From NCBI RefSeq assembly GCF_900605005.1, contig NZ_LR027558.1, positions 1,592,505 to 1,656,132 on the forward strand: a DNA stretch of 63,628 nt. Reading direction: 5' to 3'. Shown in pieces: positions 35,625-45,129 of this stretch (its first letter is position 1; each line of letters begins with the position of its first letter). The DNA is from Acidipropionibacterium timonense. GTDB lineage: Bacteria; Actinomycetota; Actinomycetes; Propionibacteriales; Propionibacteriaceae. Both the position numbers and the translations under genes were made by a program. A model generated the notes under the pieces. The model was not told the DNA's origin and ran no database searches. It saw only the letters and a program-made list of their open reading frames with translations.

Positions 35625-36386
35625 ATGACCACCCTTGACCTGCACCCCGCACCCCGGGCGGCGTCGCCGGCCCATCGCGTCTGGAACCATGGCCGCACCG
35701 AGGCCTCCCTCGTGCTGCGCAACGGCGAACAGGTCGTCCTGGCCCTCGTCGTGCCCATCGCCATCCTCGTCGCCGGACGCTACCTCGGCGGTCACGTCGA
35801 CCTGCCGATCGGCGTCCTGGCCCCGTCCGTGCTCGCCCTGGCCATCTGGTCCACCTGCTTCACCTCCCAGGCCATCATGACCGGGTTCGAGCGACGCTAC
35901 GGGGTGCTCGAGCGGCTGTGCGCCACTCCCCTGGGCCGCTCGGGGCTGCTGGCCGGCAAGTCCTTGGCCTATGCCCTCATCAGCGCCGGTCAGGTGATCG
36001 TCCTGGCCGTCATCGCGGTGGCGCTGGGGTGGCGCCCCCTCGGCTCGCCGATCGCCTGGCTGCCGGCGCTGCTGTCTGTCGTGCTCGCCATGATGACCTT
36101 CGGGCTGGCCGGGCTGGCCCTGGCCGGCTCCCTCAAGGCCGAGGTCACCCTGGGGCTGGCGAACCTCCTCTACCTCGTCGGCATGATCGCCGGGATCATG
36201 TGGCCGCTGCGCGACTATCCGAACGGGCTGCGTCAGGTCGTGGCCGTCCTGCCGACGACCGCCTTGGGCGAGTCCCTGCGGTCCTGGGGCATCGGGATGA
36301 CCGCCTGGTGGCCCGTCGGCTCGCTGCTGTGCTGGGCCGCCGTACTCGCCCTCGTGGCCCGCAGGACCTTCCGGTGGGTGTCGTGA
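35625..36386 (+). CDS. ABC-2 type transporter permease
   Basis: A 253-residue protein with six hydrophobic segments and the internal FERRYGVLERLCATPLGRSGLLAGK typical of ABC-2 exporters. It starts immediately after the ATPase and overlaps the heme A synthase gene by 4 bp. Location with ctaA suggests a link to cytochrome oxidase or heme handling, but this is only inferred. Confidence 0.85.
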   Translation: MTTLDLHPAPRAASPAHRVWNHGRTEASLVLRNGEQVVLALVVPIAILVAGRYLGGHVDLPIGVLAPSVLALAIWSTCFTSQAIMTGFERRYGVLERLCATPLGRSGLLAGKSLAYALISAGQVIVLAVIAVALGWRPLGSPIAWLPALLSVVLAMMTFGLAGLALAGSLKAEVTLGLANLLYLVGMIAGIMWPLRDYPNGLRQVVAVLPTTALGESLRSWGIGMTAWWPVGSLLCWAAVLALVARRTFRWVS

Positions 36387-37258
36387 CGACCCGGGCGCAC
36401 CTGCGCGGCTGGGCCCTGGCCGCACTGTTCACCAACATGGCCCTCGTCGTCACCGGCGCCGTCGTCCGGCTCACCGGCTCGGGTCTGGGCTGCCCCACCT
36501 GGCCGCACTGTGCCCCGGGTTCCTTCGTACCCCGTCAGGCCATGGGCGTCCACTCGGCCGTCGAGTTCGGCAACCGGCTGCTCACCTTCGTCCTCCTCGT
36601 CGTCGCCGTCGGGGCGGTCGTCGCGGCCCATCGGTCGCGCGCAACCGGCCGGGTCCGGGCACTGGCGTGGATCAACCTCTCGTCGATCGTCCTCCAGGCG
36701 GTCATCGGCGGGATCAGCGTGCTCACCCACCTCAATCCCTTCGTCGTCGCCCTGCACCTGCTGGCCTCGGTGGGCATCATCCTCGTGTGCGTCAAGCTCG
36801 TCTGGCTCACCGGCGATCATCCGTGCGTCGAGGTCGACGGCCTCACCATGGGCGTGGTCCGGGCCACCGTGGCGGCCATGTGCGTCGTCATGTGGCTCGG
36901 GACGGTCGTCACCGGGTCGGGGCCCAATGCCGGTGACGGCGGCGCCAGCCGGACGGGGTTCGCCATCGAGACCGTCGCGCGGCTGCACGGCGTCTCGGCG
37001 TGGATCACGGTGCTCCTCACCGTCTGCTGCCTGGTCCTGGCGGTACGGCGACGGGTGCCCGTCCTGCGTCGCTGGGCCATCGCCCTGCTGTGCGTCGAGA
37101 TCTACCAGGCCGTCGTCGGGTACGCCCAGTACTTCGCCCACCTCGATCCGTGGCTCGTCATCTGGCACATGCTCGGCATCGCCGTGGCCGCCGCGACCGT
37201 CGGCGCCCTCTGGTGCTCGGTGCGTCCGACGGTGTGGGGGCTGTCACCCCGCAGCTGA
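36383..37258 (+). CDS. ctaA: Heme A synthase (COX15/CtaA family)
   Basis: Oxidises the C8 methyl of heme O to the formyl of heme A for cytochrome c oxidase. It is 291 residues with about eight helices. It starts RGWALAALFTNMALVVTGAVVRLTGSGLGCPTWPHC, with VHSAVEFGNR carrying the first heme-ligand His region, and later HLLASVGI, RLHGVSAWITV and IWHMLGIAVA as the other His sites. A GTG start overlaps the permease stop. The heme O synthase gene lies convergent, 95 bp on. Confidence 0.92.
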   Translation: MTTRAHLRGWALAALFTNMALVVTGAVVRLTGSGLGCPTWPHCAPGSFVPRQAMGVHSAVEFGNRLLTFVLLVVAVGAVVAAHRSRATGRVRALAWINLSSIVLQAVIGGISVLTHLNPFVVALHLLASVGIILVCVKLVWLTGDHPCVEVDGLTMGVVRATVAAMCVVMWLGTVVTGSGPNAGDGGASRTGFAIETVARLHGVSAWITVLLTVCCLVLAVRRRVPVLRRWAIALLCVEIYQAVVGYAQYFAHLDPWLVIWHMLGIAVAAATVGALWCSVRPTVWGLSPRS

Positions 37259-37353
37259 TCGGCCCGTGCGGACCGGCCCTCGGTGTGGCCTTCTCCGGTC
37301 GGAACCAGGTCGGCCACGCCCGACCAGCCCCGGTCGGACCGGCTCGGCCCGCC

Positions 37354-38307
37354 TCACCCCAGGTGGACCAGGGGATCGATGGCGATGGCCAGGAAGAGCA
37401 GCGACAGGTACGTGTTCGTCCAGTGGAACAACCGCATCGGTTTGAGCAGCGCGTCACGCAGACCGGCGTCGGCACGACGCAGCAGGGCCACGGCCTCCCA
37501 CAGGAGCACCGCCCCCGAGACCACCGCGACGACCCCGTAGATCCATCCCATCGACGCGACCGGCCACAGCGCCAGCGCGGTCGCCTCGGTGGCGACGCAG
37601 TACGCCAGGATCTGACGGGCCACGGCGGGGGCCTCCCGGACCACCGGGAGCATGGGGACCCCGGCAGCCTCGTAGTCGGTGCGATAGCGGAAGGACAGCG
37701 CCCAGGTGTGCGGCGGCGTCCACCAGAAGACGAGCAGGGCCAGCAGCAGCGGGGTCCAGGCCAGGTGCCCGGTGACGGCCGTCCAACCGATGACCGGCGG
37801 GAAACAGCCGGCGATGCCACCCCAGACCGTGTTCTGCCAGGTGCGTCGCTTGAGCACCATCGAGTAGACGAAGACGTAGAAGAGATTGGCCCCCACGGCC
37901 AGCCCGGCGGACAGCCAGTTCGTGAGCAGACCGAGGACGAGGGCCCCGGCCACTCCGAGGACGACGCCGAAGACGAGGGCGTCCCGGGTCGGCACCTGGT
38001 GACGGGGCAGCGGGCGACGCCGGGTGCGTCGCATCTTCTCGTCGATGTCCGCGTCGACGACGCAGTTGAAGACGTTGGCACTGGCCGCCTCGAGGAATCC
38101 CCCGACGAGGGTCGCCAGGGCGAGGACGAGATCGGGCAGACCGCGGGTCGCCAGGAACATCACCGGCAGGGTCGTCACCAGGAGAAGCTCGATGATCCGG
38201 GGCTTGGTGAGGGCGACATAGGCACCGATGACGTGACGGACATGGGTGCGGTCACCGGTCGACTCGGCGGTGCGGGTCCTCGGCGTGGTGGGGGCGTGCT
38301 CGGTCAC
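37354..38307 (-). CDS. ctaB: Protoheme IX farnesyltransferase (heme O synthase)
   Basis: A 317-residue UbiA-family prenyltransferase with nine helices that adds farnesyl to heme B. The first Asp-rich motif reads NVFNCVVDADIDEKMRRTRRRPL, and the second region FRYRTDYEAAGVPMLPVV. With ctaA, it forms the heme A pathway. A TATACT sequence at 38379-38384 on the minus strand may be part of its promoter in the 195-bp region that it shares with the 6-phosphogluconolactonase gene. Confidence 0.95.
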   Translation of the reverse strand: MTEHAPTTPRTRTAESTGDRTHVRHVIGAYVALTKPRIIELLLVTTLPVMFLATRGLPDLVLALATLVGGFLEAASANVFNCVVDADIDEKMRRTRRRPLPRHQVPTRDALVFGVVLGVAGALVLGLLTNWLSAGLAVGANLFYVFVYSMVLKRRTWQNTVWGGIAGCFPPVIGWTAVTGHLAWTPLLLALLVFWWTPPHTWALSFRYRTDYEAAGVPMLPVVREAPAVARQILAYCVATEATALALWPVASMGWIYGVVAVVSGAVLLWEAVALLRRADAGLRDALLKPMRLFHWTNTYLSLLFLAIAIDPLVHLG

Positions 38308-38502
38308 GGCGTCCTTCGGGGTCAGCGGTCCCGGGCATTACCACACGACGCTCGTCGTCCTGCCTCGGGGTCCCCTGAAGTATAGGTAAACCGGCGAGGG
38401 CATGCTCGGGGGCGACGCCGTGCACCCGGCGTGGAATGATTCATCATGAAAGCACGCCGGCGATCCACCCGGGCGTGGAACCGGACCAAGGAGGACCTCG
38501 TC

Positions 38503-39237
38503 ATGGCCACACCGCGTGTCATGCGGTACTCTTCGCCCGACGACCTCGCCGACGGGCTGGCCCACCGCCTCGTCCATGCGATCGTGCGCCGGCAGGACGA
38601 CCAGCAGCGGATCGACCTGTGCGTGGCCGGGGGACGGATCGCCACCCGCGTCTACGAGGCCCTGGGGCGCGTCCCCGAGCGGCAGGCGGTCGACCCGGCG
38701 AAGCTGCACGTCTGGTGGGGTGATGACGCCTTCGTCCCGACCGGCAGGCCAGAGCGCAACTCCCAACGCACCCTGCCGTTGCTCACCGCCGCCTTCCACC
38801 TCGATCCCTCACGCACCCATCTCATGCCGACCGTCGACGGCAAGGCCGACCCCGACGAGGCCGCCTACGCCTACGCCCAGGAGCTCGGCGAGACGACCTT
38901 CGACCTGTGCCTGCTCGGGGTAGGACCCGACGGCGAGGTGGCCTCGCTCCACCCCGACCGGCCCTCCTTCTCCCCTGAGACGTCGGCCCTGGCGGTCGGC
39001 GTCACGGACTTCCCGGTGCCGCCCGCGGAGCGGATCTCGCTCACCCTGCCCGAGTTCAACCGGTCACGTCAGCTCTGGCTCGTCGCCTCGGGGGCCGAGA
39101 AGGCACAGGCCCTGGCGGAGGCCCTGTGCGGGTCGGTCCGCTCCCCCGCCGCCCTCGTCCACGGCACCGAGGAGACCTGCTGGTGGACCGACCAGGAGGC
39201 TGCGGCCGGGCTGCCGAGCTACAACTGCTCGCTCTGA
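38503..39237 (+). CDS. pgl: 6-phosphogluconolactonase (DevB/Pgl type)
   Basis: A 244-residue enzyme of the pentose phosphate pathway. Its features are LCVAGGRIATRVYEAL, HVWWGDDAFVP with the motif VWWGDDAFV, LCLLGVGPDGEVASLHPD and RISLTLPEFN, all matching the SOL/DevB family. The ATG at 38503 has an AAGGAGGA site. In many actinobacteria this gene lies with zwf, tal and tkt next to ctaB; here only pgl is present in the window. Confidence 0.92.
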   Translation: MATPRVMRYSSPDDLADGLAHRLVHAIVRRQDDQQRIDLCVAGGRIATRVYEALGRVPERQAVDPAKLHVWWGDDAFVPTGRPERNSQRTLPLLTAAFHLDPSRTHLMPTVDGKADPDEAAYAYAQELGETTFDLCLLGVGPDGEVASLHPDRPSFSPETSALAVGVTDFPVPPAERISLTLPEFNRSRQLWLVASGAEKAQALAEALCGSVRSPAALVHGTEETCWWTDQEAAAGLPSYNCSL

Positions 39238-39299
39238 GCCCGGCCCGCCGCCGGTCCCACCGGTCCCGGACCGTCCGAACCGCTGGGTACGATGGCGCC

Positions 39300-39857
39300 A
39301 TGACCGCACCCACAGCGACGCCCGACCGGGAGGTCGTCGTCCACCGGCAGGCCCGACGTCCGCTGGACTGGATCGGGCTGCTGGCCCGGCTCGCCCTGGG
39401 GGTCACCCTCGTCGTCGCCGGGACCATCAAGGCCACGAACTTCGCCAACACCGTCCTGTCGGTGCGCGCCTACCGCATCCTGCCGTGGGACGTGGCCCCG
39501 GTCGTCGGCTACGCCATGCCGATCCTCGAGATCCTCGTCGGCCTGGCTCTCGTCGCCGGCCTGTGGACGCGCTGGTCGGCTCTCCTGGGCGCCCTGTCGA
39601 TGGTCGTCTTCATCGCCGGCATCTCGTCGGCCTGGGCGCGCGGCATCAAGCTCGACTGTGGATGCTTCGGCACCGGCGGCCTCGTCGGCGAACCTTGGAG
39701 CACCGTCCGCGCCGGCTACCTGCGCGACATCCTGCGCGATCTCGGCCTCCTCGTCGCCGGTCTGTGGCTCGTCGTGCGGCCCCGCAGCCCGTTCTCCCTC
39801 GACTCGTGGATGGCCCCGCCCGTCCTCGACGACACCACCTCCCCGGACCCCTCCTGA
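39300..39857 (+). CDS. MauE/DoxX-like membrane protein
   Basis: A 185-residue protein with four helices (about 25-160). ALGVTLVVAGTIKATNFANTV and KLDCGCFGTGG, with a conserved CGCF, resemble MauE/DoxX proteins that act with redox thiol systems. Its neighbours, two DsbA-like thioredoxins, fit such a role: it may pass electrons to the thiol oxidase or reductase. No proof of electron transfer is visible. Confidence 0.82.
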   Translation: MTAPTATPDREVVVHRQARRPLDWIGLLARLALGVTLVVAGTIKATNFANTVLSVRAYRILPWDVAPVVGYAMPILEILVGLALVAGLWTRWSALLGALSMVVFIAGISSAWARGIKLDCGCFGTGGLVGEPWSTVRAGYLRDILRDLGLLVAGLWLVVRPRSPFSLDSWMAPPVLDDTTSPDPS

Positions 39858-39885
39858 CCACCCTCGACCCTTGGAGCACCCCCCG

Positions 39886-40677
39886 ATGAGCCAGTCCCAG
39901 TCGTCCCGACGCGCCGCCCTGCGAGCCCAGCAGCAGGCCCAGGAGACCGCCTCCCGACGCCGCAAGATCATCTCGGTCATCGCCGGGGTCGTGGCGGTCG
40001 CCGTCATCGCCGTCGTCGTCATCATCGCGATCACGAGGAACTCCGGTGACGGTTCCAGTGCGTCGAACCAGGTGACGCCGCCCAGTGCGGACGCCTCGAC
40101 CGGCATCTACACCCTCAATGCCGACAAGGTCCGGGCCGGGGCGCCGACGGTCACGGTGTACGAGGACTACCAGTGCCCCATCTGCAAGGAGGCCGAGACC
40201 GCCTTCGGACCGTCCCTCGACGCCTTGTCGGCGAAGGGCCAGATCAAGCTCCAGTGGCGTACCCTCACCTTCCTCGACGACAACCTTCGCAATGACGCCT
40301 CCTACCGCGCCGCCATGGCTGCTGCCGCCGCCGACAAGGTCGGCAAGCTCGAGGCCTACCACAACGTCATCTACAAGAACCAGCCCACCCAGGAGGGTCA
40401 GGGCTACACCGACGAGCAGCTGCGCGTCGACTTCGCCAAGGACGCCGGGATCACCGGCAACGATCTGGTGACCTTCCAGAAGCTCTACGACTCCAAGGCG
40501 ACCTCGAGCTTCGTCAAGAACGCCGCGTCGAAGGGTCTCGAGGAGGGCACGAAGCTCGACCCGCAGTTCGGCACCCCCTTCTTCACCGTCAACGGCAAGG
40601 CCTGGACCGGTTGGCGTCAGGTGACCAACCCCACCGAGAGCACCGTGCTGGCCGCCATCCAGGCCGCCGCGAAGTGA
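39886..40677 (+). CDS. Membrane-anchored DsbA-like thioredoxin domain protein
   Basis: A 263-residue protein with a basic N-terminus, one membrane helix (about 27-50) and an outside DsbA-type domain. It shows VYEDYQCPICKEAE with the CPIC active site, FGTPFFTVNGKAW as the cis-Pro region and many helical residues between. It probably oxidises or isomerises disulfides in exported proteins. Its neighbour at 40705 is a paralogue. Confidence 0.88.
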   Translation: MSQSQSSRRAALRAQQQAQETASRRRKIISVIAGVVAVAVIAVVVIIAITRNSGDGSSASNQVTPPSADASTGIYTLNADKVRAGAPTVTVYEDYQCPICKEAETAFGPSLDALSAKGQIKLQWRTLTFLDDNLRNDASYRAAMAAAAADKVGKLEAYHNVIYKNQPTQEGQGYTDEQLRVDFAKDAGITGNDLVTFQKLYDSKATSSFVKNAASKGLEEGTKLDPQFGTPFFTVNGKAWTGWRQVTNPTESTVLAAIQAAAK

Positions 40678-40704
40678 CCCGGACCGGGTGTTGAATCTGC
40701 TCAC

Positions 40705-41501
40705 ATGACGACCTCGACGCCCTCCCGACGAGACCGCTTGCGCGCTGAGCAGGAGGCCCGGGCCGCCGCGGCCCGACGCCGTCGGGTCATCGGAGTGGGT
40801 GCCGGGGTCGTGGCCGTCCTCGTCGTCGTGGCCGTCGTCACCTGGGTCGTCGTCTCCCACTCGCGGCAGTCGTCCACCGGGCAGGCCGTCGACCCGCCGC
40901 CGGGCAGAGCTCGACGGGGGCGATCCGGGTCACCGGTACGGCAACGTCGGGCGCACCGACCGTCGTCGTCTACCAGGACTACCAGTGCCCCTACTGCAAG
41001 CTCGCCGAGACGGCCGTCGGGCCCGCCCTCAACGAACTCGCCGCCAGCGGTGACGTCGTCCTCGAGTACCGCACCCTGACCTTCCTCGACTCGGGCACGA
41101 ACACCTCCTCGTACCGCGCCGCGATGGCCGCAGCCGCCGCCGACGTCGTCGGCCACTACCGCCAGTACCACGACACGGTCTTCGCCAACCAACCGGCCAC
41201 CGAGGGAACCGGGTACACCGACACCCAGCTGCGCGTCGACTTCGCCCGCCAGGCCGGGATCTCCGGGCCCGACCTCGAACGGTTCCAGCGGCTCTACGAC
41301 ACCAAGGCCACCTCGGACTTCGTCCACTCCGCCGACGCCCGCTCCCAGAAGGACCTGGCCGGACTCATCGGCAAGCCGTCGACGCCGACGTTCACCCTCG
41401 ACGGAAAGGTCTGGGAGGGCTGGGAACCCTGGGTCAACCGTGATGCGGTGGCCTCCGCGGCCGATCTGCTCAAGGTCATCAAGGCCGACGCCCACAAGTG
41501 A
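40705..41501 (+). pseudogene. Second DsbA-like thioredoxin, broken by a one-base frameshift
   Basis: Start and membrane anchor (MTTSTPSRRDRLRAEQEA, helix about 33-52) lie in one frame and the DsbA domain, with VVVYQDYQCPYC and YRTLTFLD, in another. The change is near 40900-40915, at a CCGCCGCCGGGC run. Inserting one G there would restore VDPPAGQSSTGAIR. The last ORF in the shifted frame starts only at 41124, after the CPYC site. So the intact protein cannot be made unless the reading is a sequencing error or the ribosome shifts frame. The paralogue at 39886 shares order and motifs throughout. Confidence 0.8.
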
Positions 41502-41541
41502 GGTTCACGTCGTCGGGGCGCCGTTCACTAGACTTCCGCCC

Positions 41542-44139
41542 ATGACGTCACAGACCCACGACCAGATCGACGCGCCCCTTCGCGGCGTCGTGCCCGACAA
41601 GCCGGCCCTCGAGGGGCTCGAGGCCAAATGGGGCAAGGTCTGGGAGGACGAACAGCTCTACGCCTTCCATGCCGAGGAGGTCCGCTCCCGCGAGGCGGTC
41701 TTCTCCATCGACACCCCGCCGCCCACCGTCTCGGGACATCTGCACCCGGGTCACGTCTTCTCCTACACCCACACCGACACCATCGCCCGCTACCAGCGGA
41801 TGAGGGGCAAGAAGGTCTTCTACCCCATGGGCTGGGACGACAACGGGCTGCCCACCGAGCGCCGCGTCCAGAACTTCTACGGGGTGCGGTGCGACCCGAC
41901 GCTGCCCTACGACCCGCAGTTCGTGCCGCCGACCAAGCCTGATCCCAAGCACCAGGTGCCGATCAGCCGACGCAACTTCGTCGAGCTGTGCGTCCAGCTC
42001 ACCGGGGTCGACGAGAAGACCTTCCAGGACCTGTGGCGGTCGGTCGGCCTGTCGGTCGACTGGAACCAGCTGTACACGACGATCTCCCCGGAGTCCCAGC
42101 GCATCGCCCAGCTCGCCTTCCTGCGCAATCTCTCCCGCGGCGAGGCCTACATGAACGACGCCCCCACCCTGTGGGACGTCACCTTCCAGACCGCCGTCGC
42201 CCAGGCCGAGCTCGAGGCCCGGGACTACCCCGGTGCGTACCACCGGCTGGCCTTCCACCGCACCGACGGCTCGGGCGATGTCTTCATCGAGACCACCCGA
42301 CCCGAGCTGCTGGCCGCCTGCTGTGCCCTCATCGCCCACCCCGAGGACGAGCGCTACCAGCACCTCTTCGGCACCACCGTGACCACGCCGCTCTACGGCG
42401 TCGAGGTGCCGGTCCTGGCCCATCCGGCTGCCGAGATGGACAAGGGCGCCGGCATCGCCATGTGCTGCACCTTCGGTGACCTCACCGACGTCCAGTGGTG
42501 GCGCGAACTGCAGCTGCCCACCCGCACCATCATCGGCCGCGACGGTCGGATCCTGGCCGACACCCCCGAGTGGATCGTCAACCGCGAGGCCTACGCCGAC
42601 ATCGCCGGCAAGACGACCATCTCGGCCCGCAAGGCCGTCGTCGAGGCGGTCCGGGCCTCCGGCGAGATGGACGGTGAGCCCCAGGCGACCGAGCGCAAGG
42701 CGAACTTCTACGAGAAGGGCGACAAGCCACTGGAGATCATCGGTACCCGGCAGTGGTACATCCGCAACGGCGGGCGCGACGAGGACCTGCGCGCCGCCCT
42801 GCTGGAGCGCGGACGCGAGCTCGAGTGGGTGCCCGACCACATGCGGCACCGTTACGAGAACTGGGTCGAGGGACTCAACGGCGACTGGCTCATCAGCCGC
42901 CAGCGGTTCTTCGGCGTGCCCTTCCCGGTGTGGTACCCCCTGGACGACCAGGGTGAACCGGACTACGACCATCCCATCGTCCCCGCCGAGGACGCCCTGC
43001 CGGTCGACCCGGCGTCCCAGGCCCCGGCCGGGTTCGAGGAGTCCCAGCGCGGTCGGGCCGGCGGGTTCATCGGCGACCCGGACGTCATGGACACCTGGGC
43101 GACGAGTTCCCTCACCCCGCAGATCGTCACCGGCTGGGAGCGTGACGCCGACCTCTTCGCCAAGACCTTCCCCATGGACTTCGCCCCCGAGGCCCACGAC
43201 ATCATCCGTACCTGGGTGTTCTCGCGGATCGTCCGGGCTCATCTGGAGAACGGAGTCCTGCCGTGGCGGCGCGCGGCGATCTCCGGGTTCGTCACTGACC
43301 CGGACCGCAAGAAGATGAGCAAGTCCAAGGGCAACACGGTGGTCCCCACCGAGATCATCGACGAGTTCGGTGCCGACGCCGTCCGCTGGCGCGCCGCCAT
43401 GGCCCGCCCCGGCATGGACTCCCCCTTCGACAAGGCCCAGATGAAGGTCGGACGCCGCCTGGCCATGAAGATCCTCAACGCCTCGAAGTTCGTCCTCGGT
43501 TTCGGCGAGGGCGGCGAGCTCACCGCCGTGACGAACCCGGCCGATCTGGCCATGCTCGCCCAACTGCGCCAGCTCGTCACGACGGCCACCGCGAGCTTCG
43601 ACGAGTTCAACTACACCGCGGCCCTCGAGGCCTCCGAGCAGTACTTCTGGACCTTCTGCGACGACTACCTCGAGCTCGTCAAGGAGCGCGCCTACGACTC
43701 GGAGGGCACGGACCCGGCCGGTGCCGCCAGCGCCCGGACCGCGTTGCGGCTCGCCCTCGACGTGCTGCTGCGGCTCTTCGCGCCGTTCCTGCCCTTCGTC
43801 ACCGAGGAGGTGTGGAGTTGGTGGAAGCCCGGTTCCGTGCACACCTCGGCCTGGCCGATGACCGAGGAACTGCCCAAGGTCGGGGACATCGAGCTGCTCA
43901 CCGACGTGTCGGCGGCCCTCGTCGAGCTGCGCGGGGTGAAGTCGACCCACAAGGTGCCCATGCGCACGCCGATCCTCCACGCGAGCATCACCGCTCCCGC
44001 TCCAGTCATGGCCCATCTGCAGGCGGTGGAGTCGGACCTGGCCAAGGTGTCGAGGACCGAGAGGTTCACCTGGGTCGAGGGCGGGGAGGGCATCACCCTC
44101 GAGGCCGAGCTCGGAGAGGCACCCGCCAGGAAGCGCTGA
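41542..44139 (+). CDS. valS: Valyl-tRNA synthetase
   Basis: An 865-residue class I synthetase. It has the HIGH-type motif HLHPGHVF, VFYPMGWDDNGLPTERRVQNFYG, the editing CP1 domain (about 200-400), the KMSKS loop in DRKKMSKSKGNTVVP, and the anticodon-binding domain. The C-terminal coiled-coil arm common in bacterial ValS is absent, and the sequence resembles the archaeal-like short type present in some bacteria. It joins valine to tRNA-Val in the cytosol. Confidence 0.93.
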   Translation: MTSQTHDQIDAPLRGVVPDKPALEGLEAKWGKVWEDEQLYAFHAEEVRSREAVFSIDTPPPTVSGHLHPGHVFSYTHTDTIARYQRMRGKKVFYPMGWDDNGLPTERRVQNFYGVRCDPTLPYDPQFVPPTKPDPKHQVPISRRNFVELCVQLTGVDEKTFQDLWRSVGLSVDWNQLYTTISPESQRIAQLAFLRNLSRGEAYMNDAPTLWDVTFQTAVAQAELEARDYPGAYHRLAFHRTDGSGDVFIETTRPELLAACCALIAHPEDERYQHLFGTTVTTPLYGVEVPVLAHPAAEMDKGAGIAMCCTFGDLTDVQWWRELQLPTRTIIGRDGRILADTPEWIVNREAYADIAGKTTISARKAVVEAVRASGEMDGEPQATERKANFYEKGDKPLEIIGTRQWYIRNGGRDEDLRAALLERGRELEWVPDHMRHRYENWVEGLNGDWLISRQRFFGVPFPVWYPLDDQGEPDYDHPIVPAEDALPVDPASQAPAGFEESQRGRAGGFIGDPDVMDTWATSSLTPQIVTGWERDADLFAKTFPMDFAPEAHDIIRTWVFSRIVRAHLENGVLPWRRAAISGFVTDPDRKKMSKSKGNTVVPTEIIDEFGADAVRWRAAMARPGMDSPFDKAQMKVGRRLAMKILNASKFVLGFGEGGELTAVTNPADLAMLAQLRQLVTTATASFDEFNYTAALEASEQYFWTFCDDYLELVKERAYDSEGTDPAGAASARTALRLALDVLLRLFAPFLPFVTEEVWSWWKPGSVHTSAWPMTEELPKVGDIELLTDVSAALVELRGVKSTHKVPMRTPILHASITAPAPVMAHLQAVESDLAKVSRTERFTWVEGGEGITLEAELGEAPARKR

Positions 44140-44193
44140 GACCCGATCGGGTCGTCATCCCGGGGGTCGCTGCGGCCCTCGATGTCGTGAAAT

Positions 44194-44252
44194 TCCCGTG
44201 AGCGCGGGTTTCCTCCCTTCGAGGGGAGGAAACCCGCGCTCACGGGATTTTT
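44194..44252. terminator. Strong hairpin terminator after valS
   Basis: A perfect 24-bp stem (44194-44217 with 44224-44247) and six-base loop are followed by TTTTT at 44248-44252, giving a rho-independent terminator for valS. On the other strand it lies after the kinase gene, so it may serve both. The sequence CCGTGAGC...TTTCCTCCC and the following TTCTGACGCT resemble the flanking repeat family at 44917 and 50229. Confidence 0.9.
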
Positions 44253-44291
44253 CTGACGCTGTCCCGGGCGTCCCCGGCCGTATCCGGGTGG

Positions 44292-44870
44292 TCAGGGGGT
44301 TCGGGCGGCCGCGACGAGGCGATCCAGGTCCCGCGGACGGGCGAGCAGGATCGTCGGGAGCGCTGCCGGGTCGTCGTGCAGGGCCCGCATCGTCGCGCGC
44401 TTACGGGCGAACGAGGTGAGGTGCCATCGCAGGATCGAATCCTTGGAGACGAGGTTGCCCACGGTCTCGCGGTTGCCGTTGCAGATCGGGGTGCCGTCGA
44501 TGATCCGCACGATGCACCGTCTCACCAGGCGCCCGAGGGACAGCCAGCGCGAGTAGTCGAGCCCGATGACGATCTCGGCGCGGGCCATGACGACGTCCCG
44601 GAAGTGGGAGTAGGTCGAGTCGAGGATCCAGGCCTCCTCGGCGCTGAGCCCGGCGGCGATGGCGCGCATCTCGTCGGGCGAGCGGTTCGTCCACGGGCTC
44701 TCCTCGGCCGGCAGGAAGCCGATCTCCTCGTCGACGAGGTGCACCGGGATCCCCAGGGCCTCCCCGAGACGGAGGGCCGCGGTCGACTTGCCGGAGCCGG
44801 TCACCCCGTGCAGGACGATCCGCCGTGCGTGACGCAGATCCTCGACGCTCCCGTGTGACATGGGCGTCAT
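44292..44870 (-). CDS. Small P-loop kinase (adenylate-kinase-like)
   Basis: A 192-residue P-loop protein with Walker A LHGVTGSGKST, an acidic LVDEE after it, EEAWILDSTYS and the LSLGRLVRRCIVRI lid-like segment. It resembles the adenylate-kinase-like FlaR/topology-modulation group, whose substrates are not established. The ATG at 44870 or 44861 can start it. No operon partner is visible. Confidence 0.75.
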   Translation of the reverse strand: MTPMSHGSVEDLRHARRIVLHGVTGSGKSTAALRLGEALGIPVHLVDEEIGFLPAEESPWTNRSPDEMRAIAAGLSAEEAWILDSTYSHFRDVVMARAEIVIGLDYSRWLSLGRLVRRCIVRIIDGTPICNGNRETVGNLVSKDSILRWHLTSFARKRATMRALHDDPAALPTILLARPRDLDRLVAAARTP

Positions 44871-44916
44871 CCTAGGGGCGGGTCCCCGGGCCGCAGGCAC
44901 GGTTCCCGGCTTCTGG

Positions 44917-45018
44917 TGTCAGGAATCACCGTGAGCACCGAGATGTTCCCCTGGCGGGGAACGATCGCCCTCCGGGGGGATTTTCCTGATGCTCGCCCCG
45001 GGGCCGCCGCCGGCCGGG
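44917..45018 (+). repeat. Structured dispersed repeat, copy A
   Basis: About 100 bp closely matching 50229-50331 in the same direction. It has outer inverted arms (GTCAGGAAT ... ATTTTCCTGAT) and an inner hairpin GTTCCCC-TGGC-GGGGAAC. It stands 5' of the GH101 gene. Confidence 0.85.
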
Positions 45019-45129
45019 CCGACGCACGACACCCGCACCGGGCGCCAGCCGCCACGTCTCGAGTGAGGTTCCGCACCGACCGGCAACGAATTGACGTGAA
45101 CACTCCCGCTGAGCGCCTTGCACTGCTAA

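Noticed and set aside
40880-40930. Programmed frameshift in the second DsbA gene
   Set aside because: No slippery heptamer or following structure of the usual kind; simple loss of one base explains it better.
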